NCBI RefSeq assembly: GCF_014650075.1
Contig: NZ_BMUG01000003.1
Span: 620,001-684,000 of the forward strand
Direction: 5' to 3'
DNA: 64,000 nt
From: Streptomyces microflavus
GTDB taxonomy: Bacteria > Actinomycetota > Actinomycetes > Streptomycetales > Streptomycetaceae
Made by a program: the position numbers and the translations under genes. How positions within the stretch are numbered: the first letter of the stretch is position 1; every line of letters begins with the position of its first letter. The notes below the pieces were generated by a model, which was given only the letters and a program-made list of their open reading frames with translations, was not told the DNA's origin and did not search any database. Of this stretch, positions 1 through 7,487 are shown piece after piece.

Positions 1-613
1 GGTCGAGATAGGTCGTCGGTTCGTCGAGCAGCAGCACATCGGTGTCCTGCGCGAGACAGCAGGCGAACCAGACGCGCTGCAGCTGACCGCCGGAGAGGCT
101 CTCGACGCCGCGGTCGGCGAAGCCGGTGAGGTTGGTGACGGCGAGCGCGTGGTCGATCGACCGGGCCCCGTCGGGGTCGCTCCCGCGCAGCCGCCCGCGG
201 TAGGGGTGGCGGCCGAATCCCACCACGTCCCGCACGCTGAGCCCCGCCGGGGCGTTGCGGCTCTGGGCGAGCAGGGTGATGCGGCGGGCGAAGTCGTTGC
301 GCGACAGGGCGAGGGCGTCGACCGGCTCGGCGTCGTCCGGGGCCGACACCGTCACGGTGCCGGTGCGCGCCTTGTGCAGCCGGGCGACGGCGCGCAGCAG
401 CGTCGACTTCCCGCTGCCGTTCGGCCCGATCAGGGCGGTGACACGACCGCGCGGCAGCCGGAGGTCGGCCCCGTGGACGACATCGGTCCGGTCGTACGCG
501 ACGGTCAGGTCGCGGGCGTCGAGACCGACGGAGCTGTCGGGTCCCGCGGCGGGGCCGGGCGCGGTGCGCCGGAGCGGCGGGCTGTCTTCGAGGTCGTGGG
601 CAGGAGCGATCAC
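1..613 (-). CDS. Siderophore-type ABC transporter ATP-binding protein (3' end outside window)
   Basis: Cytoplasmic ATPase of an iron-siderophore importer (FecE/FepC family). The visible 204 codons hold, in order, a ~30-residue variable N-terminus, Walker A GPNGSGKST, the Q-loop region LLAQSRNAP, the signature LSGGQLQRVW and Walker B DVLLLDEPTTYLD. The H-loop lies beyond the window edge. The only usable start is a GTG, because an in-frame TAG lies six codons upstream and no other start codon precedes the nucleotide-binding fold. An iron box sits 6 bases upstream, which agrees with an iron-uptake role. The permease and binding-protein genes are not visible and may lie to the left. The family assignment is secure; the actual siderophore is unknown. 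Confidence 0.9.
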   Translation of the reverse strand, partial: MIAPAHDLEDSPPLRRTAPGPAAGPDSSVGLDARDLTVAYDRTDVVHGADLRLPRGRVTALIGPNGSGKSTLLRAVARLHKARTGTVTVSAPDDAEPVDALALSRNDFARRITLLAQSRNAPAGLSVRDVVGFGRHPYRGRLRGSDPDGARSIDHALAVTNLTGFADRGVESLSGGQLQRVWFACCLAQDTDVLLLDEPTTYLD

Positions 614-618
614 GACGG

Positions 619-637
619 TGAGGGTAGCCTAACCTTA
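619..637 (-). promoter_or_regulatory. Iron box (DmdR1/IdeR-type operator)
   Basis: The plus strand reads TGAGGGTAGCCTAACCTTA. It matches 16 of 19 positions of the actinobacterial iron-box palindrome TTAGGTTAGSCTAACCTAA. On the minus strand it contains a -10-like TAGGCT (631-626). Transcription would then begin only about 6 bases before the GTG of the ATPase gene, so the mRNA should be nearly leaderless and blocked by the iron-loaded repressor. The match is seen directly; the regulator is inferred from the family. Confidence 0.75.
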
Positions 638-1015
638 ATTCGGCGCTTCACCCGGTATACGGAAGGTTCAGTTCCGGAGATCGCGGACGGCCGCCACCGG
701 GCGCCCCCGGGGGGTGGTGGGTGCGGTCGCGACGGTGCGGGCAGGCCCGAATGGCGTTGGTTTCCAGTCGAAGCGGCTCGTGGGGGTTTCCGGCCGATCC
801 GGAATCATCGCAGGTCAGGCGGTCGTTTTCCATTGAACCGTCGAAGGCTGTCCATATGCTGGACGAGCTCCGCGCCCGGTGTGAGCTGCCCGAACGACCA
901 TCCGGTCGGTTCGAACGGACGTCTGCGGCTGGAAGCGGGCTGCCGATGTGCGCCTACTTTCCGCATACGTAAGACTCCTGACCGCAATCAGCACTCGACC
1001 GAGGAGTTTTCACTC
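638..1015. other. Intergenic region between iron ATPase and protease inhibitor
   Basis: No convincing gene is seen here. It must hold the promoter of the protease inhibitor. The ribosome binding site GAGGAG lies at 1001-1006. An imperfect inverted repeat with one bulged base (CGAACGACC, then GGTCGGTTCG) spans 891-913 and could be an operator or a small hairpin. I could not identify a confident -35/-10 pair. Confidence 0.5.
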
Positions 1016-1459
1016 ATGCGACACAATCGTCACGCAATCTTCGCAACCATCGCCGCGAGCACCCTGGTCTTCGGCGGTCTCGCCGCCACCTCCGCCCACG
1101 CGGCACCGGCGAAGGCGCAGAGCCTCTACGCGCCCTCCGCGCTCGTCCTCACCGTGGCCCAGGGCGAGGACCCGCTCACCGCGACGGTCCAGCGGGCGGT
1201 CACCCTCACCTGCGCCCCGAGCGCCGAGGGCACCCACCCCGCCCCCGAAGCCGCCTGCAAGGAACTGGAGTCGGTCGGCGGCCAGTTCACCCAGCTGGCC
1301 CGGACCTCGCCCGACCGCATGTGTACCCGGCAGTGGAACCCCGTGGTGATCACCGCCCACGGTGTCTGGCACGGCAAGCGCGTCACGTTCTCGACCACGT
1401 ACGGCAACGCCTGCGAGCTGGCCGGCAGCATGAACGACAGCGCCGTCTACTCCTTCTGA
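1016..1459 (+). CDS. Secreted Streptomyces subtilisin inhibitor-like protease inhibitor, P1 = Arg
   Basis: Extracellular proteinaceous inhibitor of serine proteases (SSI family, 147 aa precursor). Residues 1 to about 30 form a Sec signal peptide (basic MRHNRH, hydrophobic core, cleavage near SAHAA). The mature part keeps the family landmarks: the SLYAPSALVLTV strand, the first disulfide region LTCAPSAEGTHP, the reactive loop and the C-terminal SSVF-like end (here DSAVYSF). The reactive loop reads MCTRQW where classical SSI has MCPMVY, so the P1 position is Arg instead of Met. This predicts trypsin-like rather than subtilisin-preferring targets. The ATG follows GAGGAG by 9 bases. The stop overlaps the end of the convergent MFS gene by 13 bases. 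Confidence 0.93.
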   Translation: MRHNRHAIFATIAASTLVFGGLAATSAHAAPAKAQSLYAPSALVLTVAQGEDPLTATVQRAVTLTCAPSAEGTHPAPEAACKELESVGGQFTQLARTSPDRMCTRQWNPVVITAHGVWHGKRVTFSTTYGNACELAGSMNDSAVYSF

Positions 1460-3084
1460 GCCTGTTCGGCACCCTCGGTGGACTCCTGCGTCACCCGGGT
1501 CCCCGGGTGACGCAGCGCGAACAGGAAGGCGACGGCCAGCGCGATCGCCATCCCGTAGAACACCCACTGGTTGGCCTGGGCGAAGTCCATCCGGATCGCC
1601 TGCATCGAGTCCTTCACCGCATCGGCCACCGGGCCGCTCCCGGAGGATCCGCGGGTGTCCGCCTGGCCGGTCACCGCCTGCGCCACCGACTCCGCGGCAT
1701 CGCCCGCCGCACCCTCCGGCACACCCTTGCCGACCAGCGTGCCCTCCACGTTGGTGATCGTCCGGTGCGTCAGCACCGTGCCGAACACGGCGAGTCCGAT
1801 GCTGGCCGCGAAGTTCCGCACGGTCTGGGTGATCCCGGTGACCTCGCCGTACGAGGCACCGATCGCCCGGTTCACGGCATCGGTCGAGGCCGGCGCCAGC
1901 AGAAGCCCGATCCCCGCGCCGGCCATGGCCGCGTACAGCCACTGGTCGTGCATGGAGAGCGTCGTCAACTTCTGCGCCCACAGGAAGAATCCGACCGCGC
2001 CGAGCGCGGTGCCCAGCTTCAGCGCCGGACGGGCACCGCGCTTGTCCAGGATGCGGCCGCCCCACTGGGAGGCGATGCCGAAGCCGATGAAGAAGTAGAG
2101 GAGGTAGAGCGCCGCCTGGTTCGGCGAGGCACTCAGCGAGACCTGCGCGTACACCGAGGCGAAGAAGAAGACCGGGACGAACGCCATCATCGAGAAGAAC
2201 AGCACCAGGTTGTCGATCCGGAACGCCCGGTCCCGGAACACCTGGAGCTTGATGAGCGGGAACCGCGCACGCAGTTCGAACCAGCAGAAGAACGCCAGCA
2301 CCAGCAGTCCGACCACGATGCACGCCCAGGTGGCGATGGAGCTCCAGCCCCAGGTGGACGCCTGCTGAAGGCCCAGGACCGTCAGGCCCATACCGACCGC
2401 CACGAGCACGGCACCGGGCAGATCCAGCCGCTCGCGCCGGGACCGGTTCGGGATGTGCGCCAGCACCGTCAGCACGATGGCGATGACGGCGACGGGCACG
2501 TTGACCCAGAAGATCGCACGCCAGGTCCACGAGGTGAGCCAGCCGCCGAGCAGTGGCCCCACCGCCGTGAGGGCCCCGGAGAGCCCGAAGAACAGCGCGA
2601 GCGCCCGCCCCCGCCGCTCCACCGGGAACACCGCGATGACCACGGCCAGCGCGGCCGGGAACATCAGGGCCGCGCCGATGCCCTGCACGGCCCGGAACCC
2701 GATCAGCCAGGCCTGGGCGAAGTCCCCGGCCGGCACGGCACCGCACATCGCGGAGGCGATGACGAAGACCAGCGTGCCGATCAGCATCACGCGGCGGTGC
2801 CCGAAGATGTCGGACAGTCGCCCGCCCAGCGCGAAGAACGCGGCCAGGGTGAGCAGATAGGCGTTGATGACCCACTGCATCTGCGTGGAGGTGAGGCCCA
2901 GTTCGTCGATGATGTCCGGGGCGGCGATGGCGACGATCGTCTGGTCGATGAAGGTCATCGACACGGCGAACAGCATGGCCGCGAGAGCGAGGCTCTGGTT
3001 CGGGGACCCGGTCCGGCGGCCGTCGGCCGCCGGACCTGACGGCGCCGGCTCCGGGCCGTCCCCCTTGGAGGTGTCTGTGCCCAT
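1447..3084 (-). CDS. MFS drug exporter, DHA2 family (EmrB/QacA type, 14 TM)
   Basis: Inner-membrane proton-coupled multidrug exporter of 545 aa, the usual length for 14-helix DHA2 proteins. After a hydrophilic N-terminus (about 28 residues) the first helices carry the family pattern FIDQTIVAIAAPDI and the loop 2-3 motif GGRLSDIFGHRRV (motif A). The antiporter motif C region falls in GLSGALTAVGPLLGGWL. A long periplasmic loop (about residues 430-510, VEGTLVGKG onward) precedes the last helix. There is no TetR or MarR regulator next to it, so substrate and control cannot be read from context. It lies 66 bases downstream of rpsR with a hairpin between, so it is probably a separate transcription unit. 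Confidence 0.9.
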   Translation of the reverse strand: MGTDTSKGDGPEPAPSGPAADGRRTGSPNQSLALAAMLFAVSMTFIDQTIVAIAAPDIIDELGLTSTQMQWVINAYLLTLAAFFALGGRLSDIFGHRRVMLIGTLVFVIASAMCGAVPAGDFAQAWLIGFRAVQGIGAALMFPAALAVVIAVFPVERRGRALALFFGLSGALTAVGPLLGGWLTSWTWRAIFWVNVPVAVIAIVLTVLAHIPNRSRRERLDLPGAVLVAVGMGLTVLGLQQASTWGWSSIATWACIVVGLLVLAFFCWFELRARFPLIKLQVFRDRAFRIDNLVLFFSMMAFVPVFFFASVYAQVSLSASPNQAALYLLYFFIGFGIASQWGGRILDKRGARPALKLGTALGAVGFFLWAQKLTTLSMHDQWLYAAMAGAGIGLLLAPASTDAVNRAIGASYGEVTGITQTVRNFAASIGLAVFGTVLTHRTITNVEGTLVGKGVPEGAAGDAAESVAQAVTGQADTRGSSGSGPVADAVKDSMQAIRMDFAQANQWVFYGMAIALAVAFLFALRHPGTRVTQESTEGAEQAQKE

Positions 3085-3127
3085 GCGTTCATGGTGCGGT
3101 GCCTGCCGGGGTGCTGCATCCCGAGCG

Positions 3128-3147
3128 GGCCCGGCCGCCGCCGGGCC
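3128..3147 (-). terminator. GC hairpin after rpsR
   Basis: An 8-bp perfect stem GGCCCGGC/GCCGGGCC with a 4-base loop lies immediately past the rpsR stop. It probably ends the rpmG-rpmE-cobW-rpsR transcript. There is no U-tract, which is common in Streptomyces. Confidence 0.5.
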
Positions 3148-3150
3148 GGG

Positions 3151-3393
3151 CTACTTACCGGAACCGGAGTACGGCAGCAGCGCCATCTCCCGGGCGTTCT
3201 TGATGGCCGCGGCGAGCTGCCGCTGCTGCTGGGCGCTCACCCGGCTCACCCTGCGGCTGCGGATCTTGCCCCGGTCGGAGATGAACTTCCGCAGCAGATC
3301 GGTGTCCTTGTAGTCGATGTACGTGATCCTCGCCGCGTCCAGCGGGTTGGGGCGGGCCTTGAGCGGCTTGCGGGGGTCCGGCTTGTGTGCCAT
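3151..3393 (-). CDS. rpsR: 30S ribosomal protein S18, zinc-independent paralogue
   Basis: Small-subunit protein bS18 (80 aa). It shows the family core [26 protein letters not shown] and the C-terminal basic helix [21 protein letters not shown]. It contains no cysteine, so it is the C-minus type that replaces a zinc-binding S18 during zinc shortage, as known for actinobacterial Zur regulons. It is the last gene of a minus-strand group (rpmG, rpmE, CobW-like, rpsR) and starts 47 bases after the CobW-like stop. Control is probably through the Zur box upstream of rpmG. Confidence 0.95.
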   Translation of the reverse strand: MAHKPDPRKPLKARPNPLDAARITYIDYKDTDLLRKFISDRGKIRSRRVSRVSAQQQRQLAAAIKNAREMALLPYSGSGK

Positions 3394-3440
3394 GGGGATT
3401 CCTTGTAGCAGGGGTCAGGGGTACGGGGGTGGCTTCCGGT

Positions 3441-4598
3441 TCACACCGGGTCGAGGAGCTCGTCGAACGCGGCGGGCAGGCTCTTCCACGCCTCCCGGCC
3501 CGCCCGGTACTCCTCGTCGTCGAGCAGACACGAATCGAGCAGGGCGGTCAGCCCGTCGCGGTCGAGGCCGGGGGAGACGAAGACCAGGTGCTGGCAGCGG
3601 TCGCCGTGCTCGGGGTGCCAGTCCAGCGCGGCCGCGGCCCGCCGGTAGGGCTCCACCATGGCCCAGGCGGCGTCGGGGAGGGAGGCGAGCCACGGGCCGG
3701 CGTTCTCCACACAGAGCGCACCGCCCGCCGCGTCCCAGGAGAGCAGGGTGTCGGGCCGGTCCGCGAGCCAGAACCGGCCCCGGCTGCGGGCGGCCGCACA
3801 GCTCAGATCCTCCAGCGCGTGGAAGAGGCGCTCGGGGTGGAACGGGCGGTGACGACGCCAGACCAGCGTGGAGACCCCGGCCTCGTCCGCCTCCTGGGGC
3901 AGCAGCGCACAGGCCGGATGCTGGCCGGCGGCTGCCGCCTCCACATCGAAACCGGCGACCGCGAGACGCGCCAGCACGGGTGCGTCCACGGCGACCCGAC
4001 GTGCCGTCGGGTTCAGCTGACGGATCAGCGCACGGTCCTCGTCGTCGGCGGCCGGGTTGTCGGCCAGGGCCAGGACGGGGGCGTACTCCACCTGCCGGGC
4101 CCAGGTGTCCCCGATGGTCCGCCGGTCGGCGGGTGCCGCAGCGAGACCGGCCTCCGCCAGGTCGTCACCGTTGGCGAGGCACGGCAGGACGAGGGTGGGA
4201 TCGATCGCGGTGATCACATTGGTCACCTCGAAGCTGTCCGCCCCATGGACCGCGATGACCTCGGCCATCGACTTCGGTTCGACGGAGTCCCAGAGTTCCA
4301 GGACGGCCAGTCGGGTGAGCCCGCTGTCCGCCAGCCGTTGCAGCTCGGGAACCAGGTCCTCCCGCAGCGCACAGCACGCACAGTCGTTGACCAGGGGTGT
4401 CTCGCCGGCGGACAGCTCCCCGGTGGCGTCCCGCAGGGTGCGGCGTACGGTCCCGTCGGTCGCCGTGGACAGGTCGTGGTGCAGCGCGACGCTGTGCGGA
4501 ACCCTGGAGAGCAGCTCCTCCACCACTTCACGGCGGGCCTCGGAGTGCAGCCCGCAGACGATGACGACGGGCAGCTTCTGCCGCTGTTCCTCCGTCAC
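3441..4598 (-). CDS. CobW/COG0523-family protein with degenerate P-loop (Mrf-like candidate)
   Basis: Cytoplasmic protein of 385 aa related to CobW/YciC GTPases, which serve as zinc metallochaperones. The metal motif CxCC is intact ([12 protein letters not shown]), and the C-terminal CobW_C-like domain is visible (RLFHALEDL ... [15 protein letters not shown]). The N-terminal P-loop, normally GxxGxGKT, reads GLHSEARRE and lacks the Gly-Lys-Thr. The switch region reads LELWDSVEP instead of the usual VIETSGxADP. GTP hydrolysis is therefore doubtful. It overlaps rpmE by 4 bases (ATGA). In mycobacteria a COG0523 protein in the same kind of C-minus ribosomal operon (Mrf) recruits a hibernation factor to the ribosome; that role is my inference here. 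A plain zinc chaperone is the alternative. Confidence 0.85.
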   Translation of the reverse strand: MTEEQRQKLPVVIVCGLHSEARREVVEELLSRVPHSVALHHDLSTATDGTVRRTLRDATGELSAGETPLVNDCACCALREDLVPELQRLADSGLTRLAVLELWDSVEPKSMAEVIAVHGADSFEVTNVITAIDPTLVLPCLANGDDLAEAGLAAAPADRRTIGDTWARQVEYAPVLALADNPAADDEDRALIRQLNPTARRVAVDAPVLARLAVAGFDVEAAAAGQHPACALLPQEADEAGVSTLVWRRHRPFHPERLFHALEDLSCAAARSRGRFWLADRPDTLLSWDAAGGALCVENAGPWLASLPDAAWAMVEPYRRAAAALDWHPEHGDRCQHLVFVSPGLDRDGLTALLDSCLLDDEEYRAGREAWKSLPAAFDELLDPV

Positions 4599-4849
4599 CG
4601 GGCCTCACCGCGTCCGTACCGGCGCTCGAAGCGCTCGACGCGGCCCGCGGTGTCCATGACGCGTGCGGTGCCGGTGTAGAAGGGGTGGCTCGCGGAGGAG
4701 ATCTCCACGTCGACGACCGGGTAGGTGTTGCCGTCCTCCCACTCGACGGTCCTGTCGCTGGTCAGGGTGGAGCGGGTGAGGAACGCGAAGTCGGCGGCCT
4801 TGTCGCGGAAGACGACGGGGCCGTAGGCGGGGTGGATTCCGGGCTTCAT
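4595..4849 (-). CDS. rpmE2: 50S ribosomal protein L31 type B, zinc-independent
   Basis: Large-subunit protein bL31 of the B type (84 aa). Recognisable features are the start [17 protein letters not shown], the segment [29 protein letters not shown], and the absence of the CxxC zinc pair. Under zinc starvation this form displaces the zinc-bearing L31 and frees zinc. I chose the ATG that begins the conserved domain; upstream in-frame codons look non-coding. It lies 49 bases after rpmG and overlaps the CobW-like start by 4 bases. Confidence 0.95.
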   Translation of the reverse strand: MKPGIHPAYGPVVFRDKAADFAFLTRSTLTSDRTVEWEDGNTYPVVDVEISSASHPFYTGTARVMDTAGRVERFERRYGRGEAR

Positions 4850-4898
4850 GAGGGGTCCTAGCGGTTGGGGGTTGCTGCGGGGGCCGGGCCGGGCGGCC

Positions 4899-5063
4899 TC
4901 AGCGCTCCTCGCGGAAGTCGACATGGCGGCGGGCGACCGGGTCGTACTTGCGCAGCACCATGCGGTCGGGGTCGTTCCGGCGGTTCTTGCGGGTGACGTA
5001 GGTGTAGCCGGTCCCCGCGGTGGAGCGGAGCTTGATGACCGGGCGTACTTCGTTGCGAGCCAT
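4899..5063 (-). CDS. rpmG: 50S ribosomal protein L33, zinc-independent paralogue
   Basis: Large-subunit protein bL33 (54 aa): [17 protein letters not shown], the [20 protein letters not shown] core and the end HVDFREER. It has no cysteines, so it is the C-minus form. It is the first gene of the minus-strand group. A promoter with TTGAAA, a 16-base spacer and TATAGT ends 7 bases before the ATG, so the transcript is predicted to be leaderless. The Zur-type palindrome lies in that promoter. Confidence 0.95.
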   Translation of the reverse strand: MARNEVRPVIKLRSTAGTGYTYVTRKNRRNDPDRMVLRKYDPVARRHVDFREER

Positions 5064-5070
5064 GGGCGCT

Positions 5071-5098
5071 ACTATATGGCAATGGTTTCCATTTTCAA
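5071..5098 (-). promoter_or_regulatory. rpmG promoter with Zur-type palindrome A (shared with rpmB)
   Basis: On the minus strand there is a -35 TTGAAA (5098-5093), 16 bases, and a -10 TATAGT (5076-5071). The 21-base palindrome TGGCAATGG-TTT-CCATTTTCA (5077-5097) has 7 of 9 arm pairs and fills the spacer and -35. Its first 15 bases match the Streptomyces Zur consensus TGAAAATGATTTTCA at 11 positions. The same site lies 36 bases upstream of rpmB on the plus strand, so one box can control both directions. The site is seen directly; binding by Zur is inferred from the genes it flanks. Confidence 0.75.
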
Positions 5099-5132
5099 TA
5101 ATGGATGCATCGATGAGAGGCAGGTAACTTCC

Positions 5133-5369
5133 GTGTCCGCCCACTGCCAACTGACCGGCTCGCAGCCGGGATTCGGCAACGCCATCTCCCACTCGCACCG
5201 CCGTACGTCGCGCCGGTTCGACCCGAACGTCCAGCGCAAGCGGTACTGGCTCCCCGGTGAGGGACGCCATGTGCGGCTGACCCTCAGCGCCCGGGCGATC
5301 AAGACGATCGACGTGATCGGCATCGAAGCCGCGGTCGCGCGCATCCGCGCGCGGGGAGGGAAGGTCTGA
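5133..5369 (+). CDS. rpmB: 50S ribosomal protein L28, zinc-independent paralogue
   Basis: Large-subunit protein bL28 (78 aa). It shows [15 protein letters not shown], the [21 protein letters not shown] core and the [21 protein letters not shown] end. Only one cysteine remains, so the zinc-binding pairs of the C-plus form are missing. The GTG start is set by homology to the normal N-terminus; GAGAGG lies about 12 bases upstream. It is divergent from rpmG across Zur-type box A, and its TGA overlaps the ATG of rpsN. Confidence 0.93.
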   Translation: MSAHCQLTGSQPGFGNAISHSHRRTSRRFDPNVQRKRYWLPGEGRHVRLTLSARAIKTIDVIGIEAAVARIRARGGKV

Positions 5370-5674
5370 TGGCGAAGAAGAGCAAGATCGCGCAGAACGA
5401 GAAGCGCAAGGCGATCGTCGAGCGGTACGCCGCCCGCCGCGCCGAGCTGAAGGAGATCGTCCGCCGCCCCGGGACGCCGGAGGCCGAACGCGCGGCCGCC
5501 GTCGCGGAGTTGAGGCGCCAGCCGCGCGACGCCAGCGCGACGCGGGTGCGCAACCGGGACAGCGTCGACGGCAGGCCCCGGGGGTATCTGCGCACCTTCG
5601 GCCTCTCCCGGGTCCGGATGCGCGAACAGGCGCACGCCGGATTCCTGCCCGGAGTGACCAAGTCCTCCTGGTGA
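5369..5674 (+). CDS. rpsN: 30S ribosomal protein S14, long zinc-independent form
   Basis: Small-subunit protein uS14 (101 aa, the long cysteine-free form). It shows [20 protein letters not shown], the central [24 protein letters not shown] and the C-terminal [25 protein letters not shown]. No CxxC pairs are present. Translation is coupled to rpmB (TGATG). A strong palindromic terminator follows. Confidence 0.96.
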   Translation: MAKKSKIAQNEKRKAIVERYAARRAELKEIVRRPGTPEAERAAAVAELRRQPRDASATRVRNRDSVDGRPRGYLRTFGLSRVRMREQAHAGFLPGVTKSSW

Positions 5675-5691
5675 CAGGGGTCTGAGCGCAC

Positions 5692-5739
5692 GAGGGGCGG
5701 GTGGTGGTACGGCGATCGCCGTACCACCACCCGCCCCTC
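5692..5739. terminator. Perfect 48-base palindrome, bidirectional terminator
   Basis: Two perfectly complementary 24-base arms meet without a loop (centre between 5715 and 5716, GGCGATCGCC). It sits between the convergent rpsN and rpmF genes and can fold from either transcript. With no spacer at the centre, the apex must open to form a small loop. Its role as a shared terminator is inferred from position. Confidence 0.8.
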
Positions 5740-5767
5740 TGCTGTGCGGGACCTGTGCCGTGCGGGC

Positions 5768-5938
5768 TCAGCCCTCCGGCCGCAACAGTCCGCGCTCGTA
5801 CGCCTTCACCAGCCGCTGCGGCACCTGGTGCACGGTGCCCTCGATCGTCACCGGGACGAGCTGCGGTGTCGTCGCCTTCCACTGGGCGCGCCGGTGGCGG
5901 GTGTTGCTGCGGGACATCTTCCGCTTCGGGACTGCCAT
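5768..5938 (-). CDS. rpmF: 50S ribosomal protein L32, zinc-independent paralogue
   Basis: Large-subunit protein bL32 (56 aa), short and easily missed. It starts [20 protein letters not shown] and continues [20 protein letters not shown], then ends with a basic helix. The CxxC pairs of zinc-binding L32 are absent. AGGAG lies 7 bases before the ATG. It is monocistronic, facing rpsN across the palindromic terminator, with its own Zur-type box about 50 bases upstream. Confidence 0.93.
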   Translation of the reverse strand: MAVPKRKMSRSNTRHRRAQWKATTPQLVPVTIEGTVHQVPQRLVKAYERGLLRPEG

Positions 5939-5984
5939 GGGTCTCTCCTGGGGGTGGGGTCCGGTACTGTCGGCTGCCGCCGAC

Positions 5985-6012
5985 CGTATATGGAAATGGA
6001 AGTCGTTTCCAA
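5985..6012 (-). promoter_or_regulatory. rpmF promoter with Zur-type palindrome B
   Basis: On the minus strand the order is TTGGAA (6012-6007), 16 bases, TATACG (5990-5985), the same layout as the rpmG promoter. The 21-base palindrome TGGAAATGG-AAG-TCGTTTCCA (5991-6011) has 7 of 9 arm pairs and covers the spacer. Control of rpmF by Zur is inferred. Confidence 0.7.
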
Positions 6013-6047
6013 GTTGTGATCCGTGTTGTGGTCCGTGGGGTGGCCGG

Positions 6048-7313
6048 TCACCGCCCCACCGGGTCGGCGTGCGCGCCGTCGCCAGGGGTGACCAGGGCGA
6101 GATGGCCGCCGTCGTCCAGCGGAGTGGGGAGCGTGAGGGTGGTGACCGGCTCCGCCCGGTCGGCGTCGAAGACGTGGACCTCGCCGTGGCCTCCCCGGCT
6201 CACCGCGACCAGGCCGGCCCCGGGGGAGGCGGCGACCGCCCGCCGCTGGACGCCGTCCCACGGGGTTCCGCCACGCCGGGGCGCCCCCGCCATCGCGGGG
6301 AGCGGGAGGCGGGCGGCGATGTGCGGCCGGGCCCCCGGGGTGGTCGGAGCGGCCAGCAGGATCAGCTCGTCGCCGTCCGGGTGGACGCGGGAGTACGCGA
6401 TGTGCCGGGCGGTCACCGCGAGCCGGAACACCAGTCCGGGTCCCAGCTCCAGCCTCCCCGTGGTGCCGGTGTCGAGCCGGTGCCACCAGGCGTCGTTGGT
6501 CCACTCCGGCCACTGCCCCGGAGCGGTGGGCCCGCCGCGCACGCACGACCAGAGGGTGCGCCGTACGGGATCGAGCCGCAGGTAGTAGCCCCGGCCGCCG
6601 GTGCGCCCGTCGGCGTCCCACGGGAGGGGCGGCTCCGCCGTGAGCGCCTCGCCGTCGTGCCGGACGCGGTGCACCCCCGAGCCCGCCGCCGCGAACACCC
6701 GCCCGGTGACCGGGTCGTAGGCGTCCCCGTGCCCGTCGGCGTCCGGCAGCCCGATGCGCCGGACGGGCTCCGCCGGCGGGCACGAAGGGGGTGCGGCCAT
6801 CAGCTCGCGGTGCCGGTGGACCAGGAGTTCGCCCGGCTCCCGGTGGCGCAGCACCACGAGCGGCGACGGCCCGCCGAGCACCGTCACCCCCGGCTCGCCG
6901 GTCCGCCCCCGTACGCGTACGGCGACGGCGCCGTCCGGTGCGCCGAGGTCGACGGCGGTCAGGAGCCCGGTCCAGGCCTCCTCGTTGCGCCCGAGTCCGG
7001 TGGTCACCGCGAGGTGCCGTCCGCCCGGCGCGGCCGCCAGGTGCTCGGCGGGTACGGCGACCGGTATCCGGCGCCGGACCAGGGGCCGGCCCGTGTCGGG
7101 GCCGTACGGATCGAGGACCAGCAGCTCGCCCGCCCGGTCGTCCACACAGGCGAGCAGATCGTCCGGGAGGGCGAGGAACCCCGCGTGCTCGGCGAGGTGC
7201 CGGTGGTGGAGTGCGGCCCGCTCGTCGCCGTCGGGGAGGTCCAACAGGCTGATCCGGCCCGCGACTTGGTCGGCGACCAGGAGGCGGGGCGGCAGGTGGG
7301 GCGGGTGGGGCAT
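6048..7313 (-). CDS. Predicted cytoplasmic beta-propeller protein in the zinc regulon
   Basis: Protein of 421 aa with no recognised enzyme motif. It is built from repeats of a strand pattern ([59 protein letters not shown]), typical of YncE/WD40-like propellers. A His-rich stretch [11 protein letters not shown] lies near residue 47. No signal peptide is visible. I chose the ATG preceded by AGGAG; another ATG 11 codons upstream lacks one. It is divergent from the importer lipoprotein gene across Zur-type box C, so a zinc-related role is likely. The secreted zinc chaperone AztD is also a propeller, but it is exported and this protein is not. Function unknown. Confidence 0.75.
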   Translation of the reverse strand: MPHPPHLPPRLLVADQVAGRISLLDLPDGDERAALHHRHLAEHAGFLALPDDLLACVDDRAGELLVLDPYGPDTGRPLVRRRIPVAVPAEHLAAAPGGRHLAVTTGLGRNEEAWTGLLTAVDLGAPDGAVAVRVRGRTGEPGVTVLGGPSPLVVLRHREPGELLVHRHRELMAAPPSCPPAEPVRRIGLPDADGHGDAYDPVTGRVFAAAGSGVHRVRHDGEALTAEPPLPWDADGRTGGRGYYLRLDPVRRTLWSCVRGGPTAPGQWPEWTNDAWWHRLDTGTTGRLELGPGLVFRLAVTARHIAYSRVHPDGDELILLAAPTTPGARPHIAARLPLPAMAGAPRRGGTPWDGVQRRAVAASPGAGLVAVSRGGHGEVHVFDADRAEPVTTLTLPTPLDDGGHLALVTPGDGAHADPVGR

Positions 7314-7376
7314 GGCGTTCTCCTGAAAACGGTCGGTGGGGTCCAAGGTGCGGCGGGAAGCCTTGGCCCGCTTTAT

Positions 7377-7397
7377 TGGAAATGATAATCATGTGTA
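7377..7397. promoter_or_regulatory. Zur-type palindrome C in the divergent propeller/importer promoter region
   Basis: TGGAAATGATAATCA (7377-7391) matches 12 of 15 bases of the Zur consensus TGAAAATGATTTTCA, and the core ATGATAATCAT is a perfect odd-length palindrome. It lies 64 bases from the propeller start and 91 bases from the lipoprotein start, so it can control both. I could not settle the -35/-10 elements on either strand. Confidence 0.75.
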
Positions 7398-7487
7398 AGG
7401 TTCCGCTCTGTGGTGGGGATGGCTCCCGGGGCCCCGCCGTCGCACCTGCCTCCTCCCCGGGGCCGTACAGAATCTGAGAGACAGCCG

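Noticed and set aside
1010..2875. Very long open frame on the minus strand opposite the protease inhibitor and inside the MFS gene
   Set aside because: Its translation is Arg/Gly/Ala-rich with no fold. It is the GC-rich shadow of the MFS gene in another frame, and it also runs against the real inhibitor gene.
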